DNA of 8,416 nucleotides from Moraxellaceae bacterium. Lineage in GTDB: Bacteria > Pseudomonadota > Gammaproteobacteria > Pseudomonadales > UBA3067. The stretch covers positions 1 to 8,416 of the forward strand of contig NVTH01000009.1 in assembly GCA_002401525.1 (NCBI GenBank). The letters run 5' to 3'. Position 1 is the first letter of the stretch. Every line of letters begins with the position of its first letter. The position numbers and the translations under genes are program-made. This document shows, in pieces, positions 5,421-8,416 of this stretch. The notes beneath the pieces are model-generated. The model saw nothing but the letters and a program-made list of their open reading frames with translations. It had not been told where the DNA came from and made no database searches.

Positions 5421-5423
5421 GCT

Positions 5424-6722
5424 GTGAGTAGAGAGCAAATAAAAGTCAATATAACCGATCTTAAGATAGGCATGTATGTGTCTCAGTTAGATCGCCCCTG
5501 GATAGAAACCCCTTTTCTTCTGCAGGGGTTATTAATTAAAGCCGGCCGCGACATTACCGCACTGCATCGGCACTGCAATCATGTCTACGTTGATATAACT
5601 AAAAGTTCTTCCAAAGTCATTAAACAGCATTACGTTCACATCGCCAAAAACAACGTCGCCAAACTTAATCCCAATACTAGCCAAACGAAGTCAAAAAAAC
5701 CCCAGTCCACCAAAGAAAATAAATTTAAAAAGTTTTCCTACACCACCAGCCAATCAGTTGAGAAAGAATTACCTCAAGCTGACCTCGCCTTCCACGATCT
5801 ATCCCAGGCGATGCAGAGCGTGTTTAAAAACATCCGCAGTGGTCAACCCATCAATATCACCGAAACAAAGCAAGCCGCCAAAGAAATGGTGGAGAGTGTC
5901 ATCCGCAATCCAGACGCTTTTGTTTGGCTCGCTCGAGTGAAAGAAAAAGACTCCTATAGCTATGAGCATTCCATTCGAGCGGCAATTTTAGCCATCGTAT
6001 TCGGGCGTCATCTAGGGCTTCCCCCGGTTCCATTGCAGAACTTAGCCATGGGAGTGCTGCTCTCGGAAGTAGGCATGGCTAAAATCCCCGATGAGCTGTT
6101 AAAAAACAGCGGCAAATTAAGCGATGAGGAATATGAGGTAGTTAAAAAGCACGTTGAATACAGCGCTGAAATATTAGCCTCCACTCCCGGCATTTCCGAC
6201 CAAGTCTTACAGATTGTCTGGAGTCACCACGAAAGGCACGACGGCAGCGGCTACCCACGACAGCTTAGGAATCAACAAATCCATCCCCTTGGCAAAATAG
6301 CCGGAATAGTCGACTGTTATGACGCGTTAACCAGTCCAAGAAGCCACGCACGGCCTAAAACAGCTTCAGATGCCGTATCCATGCTTTATAAAATGCGCGG
6401 CAAGGAATTTCAATCAGAATTGGTTGAACAGTTTATTCAAGCCATTGGACTCTACCCCACAGGCACCCTAGTACAACTGAGCACTGATGAAGTCGGCATA
6501 ATCGTTGCCCAAAATAAAGAGCGACGACTCTGCCCCAAAGTCATGATCGTCCTGGACGAGAATAAAATCCCCATCTACCCCTCTAAAATCATTGACTTAA
6601 AGCACTACCAAAAAAACACCAAAGAACAGCCCAAAATTAGCATCTCTCTGGACTTAAAAGTGGGCGCTTTCGATATATACCCCCAAGATATCATGGTCGC
6701 AAGTAGCGCCTCCGCGATATAA
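5424..6722 (+). CDS. DUF3391 plus HD-GYP domain protein with degenerate HD dyad
   Basis: This encodes 432 residues from GTG 5424; an in-frame GTG at 5397 would add nine. The 5424 start is preferred because DUF3391 proteins normally begin a few residues before the LKIGMYV motif (here residues 13-19) and GGTGAT precedes it. DUF3391 covers about 5-85, followed by a Lys/Ser-rich linker, a helical segment and the HD-GYP domain (about 175-335). HD-GYP enzymes hydrolyse cyclic di-GMP. The first metal His (EHSIRAA, H182), HHERHDGSGYP (H268-P278) and DCYDALTSPR are kept, but the family-defining HD of L-HD-xGK reads S214-E215 (LSEVGMAKIP). Activity is therefore probably lost or altered, and a binding or scaffold role is likely. 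There is no signal peptide or membrane segment, so it is cytoplasmic. A folded leader lies upstream, and another sensory gene follows 243 bp downstream. Confidence 0.92.
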   Translation: MSREQIKVNITDLKIGMYVSQLDRPWIETPFLLQGLLIKAGRDITALHRHCNHVYVDITKSSSKVIKQHYVHIAKNNVAKLNPNTSQTKSKKPQSTKENKFKKFSYTTSQSVEKELPQADLAFHDLSQAMQSVFKNIRSGQPINITETKQAAKEMVESVIRNPDAFVWLARVKEKDSYSYEHSIRAAILAIVFGRHLGLPPVPLQNLAMGVLLSEVGMAKIPDELLKNSGKLSDEEYEVVKKHVEYSAEILASTPGISDQVLQIVWSHHERHDGSGYPRQLRNQQIHPLGKIAGIVDCYDALTSPRSHARPKTASDAVSMLYKMRGKEFQSELVEQFIQAIGLYPTGTLVQLSTDEVGIIVAQNKERRLCPKVMIVLDENKIPIYPSKIIDLKHYQKNTKEQPKISISLDLKVGAFDIYPQDIMVASSASAI

Positions 6723-6753
6723 GCAATAAAACCTTTAAAATCAGGCTTCAGTG

Positions 6754-6788
6754 TACCTACTGCCGCCGCGTAAGCGACGAGCAGGGTA
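6754..6788 (+). terminator. Hairpin downstream of the HD-GYP gene
   Basis: TACC-TA-CTGC (6754-6763) pairs with GCAGGGTA (6781-6788), 8 bp with a 2-nt bulge; the loop contains a CGC-GTAA-GCG mini-stem. An alternative stem GGGTA (6784-6788) with TACCC (6803-6807) competes with it. It lies 31 nt after the stop codon, where a terminator is expected, but no U-tract follows, so it may only be a transcript-end structure. Confidence 0.35.
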
Positions 6789-6803
6789 TGACGAGCAGGG
6801 AGT
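6776..6803. repeat. 14-bp tandem duplication
   Basis: GACGAGCAGGGTAT (6776-6789) is followed by GACGAGCAGGGAGT (6790-6803), with two differences at the end. It overlaps the hairpin at 6754-6788. Confidence 0.7.
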
Positions 6804-6872
6804 ACCCAGCCTCACACACACTCCATCCCTTTTTCACCGCCCCCCGTCAAACAATATCTACACAGACGCCCG

Positions 6873-6898
6873 TAAAAACCTAGTCTAAAAACCTAGTC
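6873..6898. repeat. 13-bp perfect tandem duplication
   Basis: TAAAAACCTAGTC occurs at 6873-6885 and 6886-6898 without mismatch. It ends about 70 bp before the start of the GAF-PAS gene, in the region where its promoter would lie. Confidence 0.8.
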
Positions 6899-6965
6899 AC
6901 AGAGCGTGTGTAATTTCCCCTACAGTCTCCTATCATTATATTAGGAGCTTCATCAAACAGCCCCA

Positions 6966-8416
6966 ATGAATGGGCCTAGTTCGATGAGTCCTAGCAATCC
7001 AACATACAAACAAATCGAACATTGCATTCAGGGTAATCCGAAACCTGGCCATACCGAAATAACTATGATTCATATTGACCAAGAGAAACTCTACAAAAGC
7101 ATTGCCGAACTACAACGACTATTCCTTATCGGAGAAGAAAAGCCGCTGGTCTATGAGAAATTTATAAGCCAACTTACTTCTTTTATCCAATGTGAATTTG
7201 TATTTCTAGGTCAGTATAAAAACACCAACTCGAGCCAACAAAATTTTGAACACTGGTCCTCCACACCGAACGAAGGCCACCCCTACGCCGTTGAAAATTA
7301 TGCCGTTTGCAATATCAATCTAGATCAAGATAAATTCGCCCATTATCAATACGACCCACCCGTGACACTTCGGTTATTGAAAGTCGATCACCCGCCCATT
7401 TATAATTTAATGTCAATTCCATTGCATTATAAAAATGCGCCCCAGGGCCTTATAGGAATCATTAATAAAGAAGACCAATACAGTGAAACGACGGTGCTCG
7501 AATTGGGGTCTCTCTTCGACGCACTCGCGACAATTATTTTTCGTTTCGAAAGCAACGGTCCTTCACACCTAAATTCAGTAACAGGGAAATCAAAAACCCA
7601 GTCTACACCGACGGATAATATTGCACCTTTAACGAATGCCGATCAGCAACCAGCAAAAGAGTTAGAGTTAGAACTACAGCTCGCACAACAAAAACGAACC
7701 CTCGATAGCGTGTTAAACCTGGGGCTAGTGGGCATTGTAAAAATCGATATTGAAGGGATATTTGTGGAAGTAAATGATTATTTCTGCGACCTGGTGGGAT
7801 TTAAAAGAGATCTATTGATCAATCATTCCTGGATAGAAATCACCCACCCCGCTGATAGAGGGCCAGACCTGTTCTTTTTCGAACGAGTCAACTCGAGTGA
7901 CTGTCTGCACACTACCGCCGAGAAACGATTTATTCGATTCGATAAAAAAGCCGTCAGTGTGATCATGACAGCGAACCGGATCAGGAACGAAGCAGGACAC
8001 ACGAGTCACTTCGCAGTAATCATTCAAGACATCACCAATAAAAATCAAGAGCTAGAAAAATTCAAATTAGTTTTTGAACAATCCTCAGACCCACATTTTA
8101 TCTGCGACACAGATAAGATCATTGATTGTAATCAAGCGGCCGTTGATATATTAGGTTATAAATCTAAAGCGGAAGTACTTAAGGTTCACCCCAAAAACAT
8201 TTCCCCCCCCACACAGGAAGAGGAATCCTCGTCCACTACGCAACCGCCTATGACTTATCACGGTAGGCTTAACGGCATACATCGATTTGACTGGATATAT
8301 CAAACCCCTAAGGGAAAACTAATCAGCATTGAAATAATGCTTAACCCGGTATACATGGGCAATAAACCCGTTCTGCTCATTGTCTGGCATGATATAACAG
8401 CGATAAAAGAAACCAA
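6966..8416 (+). CDS. GAF-PAS-PAS sensory protein (3' end beyond window)
   Basis: The frame is open from ATG 6966 to the window end, 483 codons without a stop. Residues about 42-193 form a GAF domain: SIAELQRLFLIGEE, an IQCEFVFLGQY strand, and SIPLHYKNAPQGLIGIINK. A polar linker follows, then a short coiled coil (KELELELQLAQQKRTL, 231-246). PAS domain 1 covers about 247-358 (GLVGIVKIDIEGIFVEVNDYF, closing with AVIIQDITNKNQEL), and PAS domain 2 about 366-482 (FEQSSDPHFICDTDKIIDCN, closing with LIVWHDITAIKE). There is no membrane segment, so it is a cytoplasmic sensor. The output domain (histidine kinase, GGDEF/EAL or other) is not visible. The start is uncertain: AGGAG at 6943-6947 is 18 nt from ATG 6966, too far for normal use, and ATGs at 6984 and 7065 are also in frame without ribosome sites. 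All would keep the GAF domain. Confidence 0.88.
   Translation, partial: MNGPSSMSPSNPTYKQIEHCIQGNPKPGHTEITMIHIDQEKLYKSIAELQRLFLIGEEKPLVYEKFISQLTSFIQCEFVFLGQYKNTNSSQQNFEHWSSTPNEGHPYAVENYAVCNINLDQDKFAHYQYDPPVTLRLLKVDHPPIYNLMSIPLHYKNAPQGLIGIINKEDQYSETTVLELGSLFDALATIIFRFESNGPSHLNSVTGKSKTQSTPTDNIAPLTNADQQPAKELELELQLAQQKRTLDSVLNLGLVGIVKIDIEGIFVEVNDYFCDLVGFKRDLLINHSWIEITHPADRGPDLFFFERVNSSDCLHTTAEKRFIRFDKKAVSVIMTANRIRNEAGHTSHFAVIIQDITNKNQELEKFKLVFEQSSDPHFICDTDKIIDCNQAAVDILGYKSKAEVLKVHPKNISPPTQEEESSSTTQPPMTYHGRLNGIHRFDWIYQTPKGKLISIEIMLNPVYMGNKPVLLIVWHDITAIKET
8203..8210 (+). repeat. C8 homopolymer inside the sensor gene
   Basis: Eight consecutive C residues encode the end of one codon and two prolines in I-S-P-P of PAS domain 2. 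It is the longest C run seen in the window. Slippage by one base would shift the frame inside the second PAS domain. Confidence 0.8.

Larger units (their letters stand above)
5039..5423. other. Spacer upstream of the HD-GYP gene
   Basis: No coding sequence is supported in these 385 bp. The first 110 bp are AT-rich. TTGACA at 5150-5155 is a perfect -35 hexamer, but the hexamer 17 bp downstream (AAGATG) is a poor -10. The stretch 5226-5335 has foldback potential and is listed separately. A few short ATG frames near 5386-5395 end within about eight codons. Confidence 0.5.

Noticed and set aside
7812..8048. 78-codon open frame antisense to the PAS region
   Set aside because: The + strand encodes a recognisable PAS domain throughout; the antisense peptide resembles nothing.

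Overview
The window looks like chromosomal DNA of a Gram-negative, flagellated gammaproteobacterium, probably marine or aquatic. This rests on the protein families present (a long-chain-type acyl-CoA dehydrogenase, a YhhL-like DUF1145 membrane protein, flagellin, and a DUF3391/HD-GYP protein) and on the moderate G+C content. The species cannot be named from this sequence, and no complete mobile element, rRNA, tRNA or CRISPR array is visible.

Layout. Positions 1-688 (+) hold the 3' part of an acyl-CoA dehydrogenase gene, which converges on a small membrane protein gene (793-1059, -). Next comes a short, D0/D1-only flagellin gene (1289-2110, -) with its own terminator. A long divergent spacer leads to an unrecognised 61-residue ORF (2592-2777, +). 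Around this ORF lie several unrelated short tandem-repeat arrays with periods of 13, 15, 19 and perhaps 21 bp. Then follow a secreted or membrane-anchored protein with TPR-like helices (3238-4143, +), a perfect 36-bp palindrome flanked by a 4-bp direct repeat, a short-chain dehydrogenase (4232-5038, +), and a 385-bp spacer with RNA-like foldback structure. The spacer precedes an HD-GYP-family gene whose HD metal dyad is replaced by Ser-Glu (5424-6722, +). The right edge is filled by a GAF-PAS-PAS sensory protein that is cut off by the window end (6966 onward, +).

How the genes may work together. The genes do not form one operon: spacers are 90 bp to several hundred bp, and functions are mixed. 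The clearest theme is signalling and motility: a flagellin, a probably non-catalytic HD-GYP protein (a family tied to cyclic di-GMP turnover), and a multidomain sensor whose output domain lies beyond the window. The acyl-CoA dehydrogenase and the SDR belong to general lipid or redox metabolism and have no visible link to the signalling genes.

The most unusual features are the altered HD-GYP active site, the cluster of unrelated short tandem repeats confined to spacers, the perfect palindrome with a partial relative after the SDR gene, the folded leader before the HD-GYP gene, and a C8 tract inside the sensor gene.
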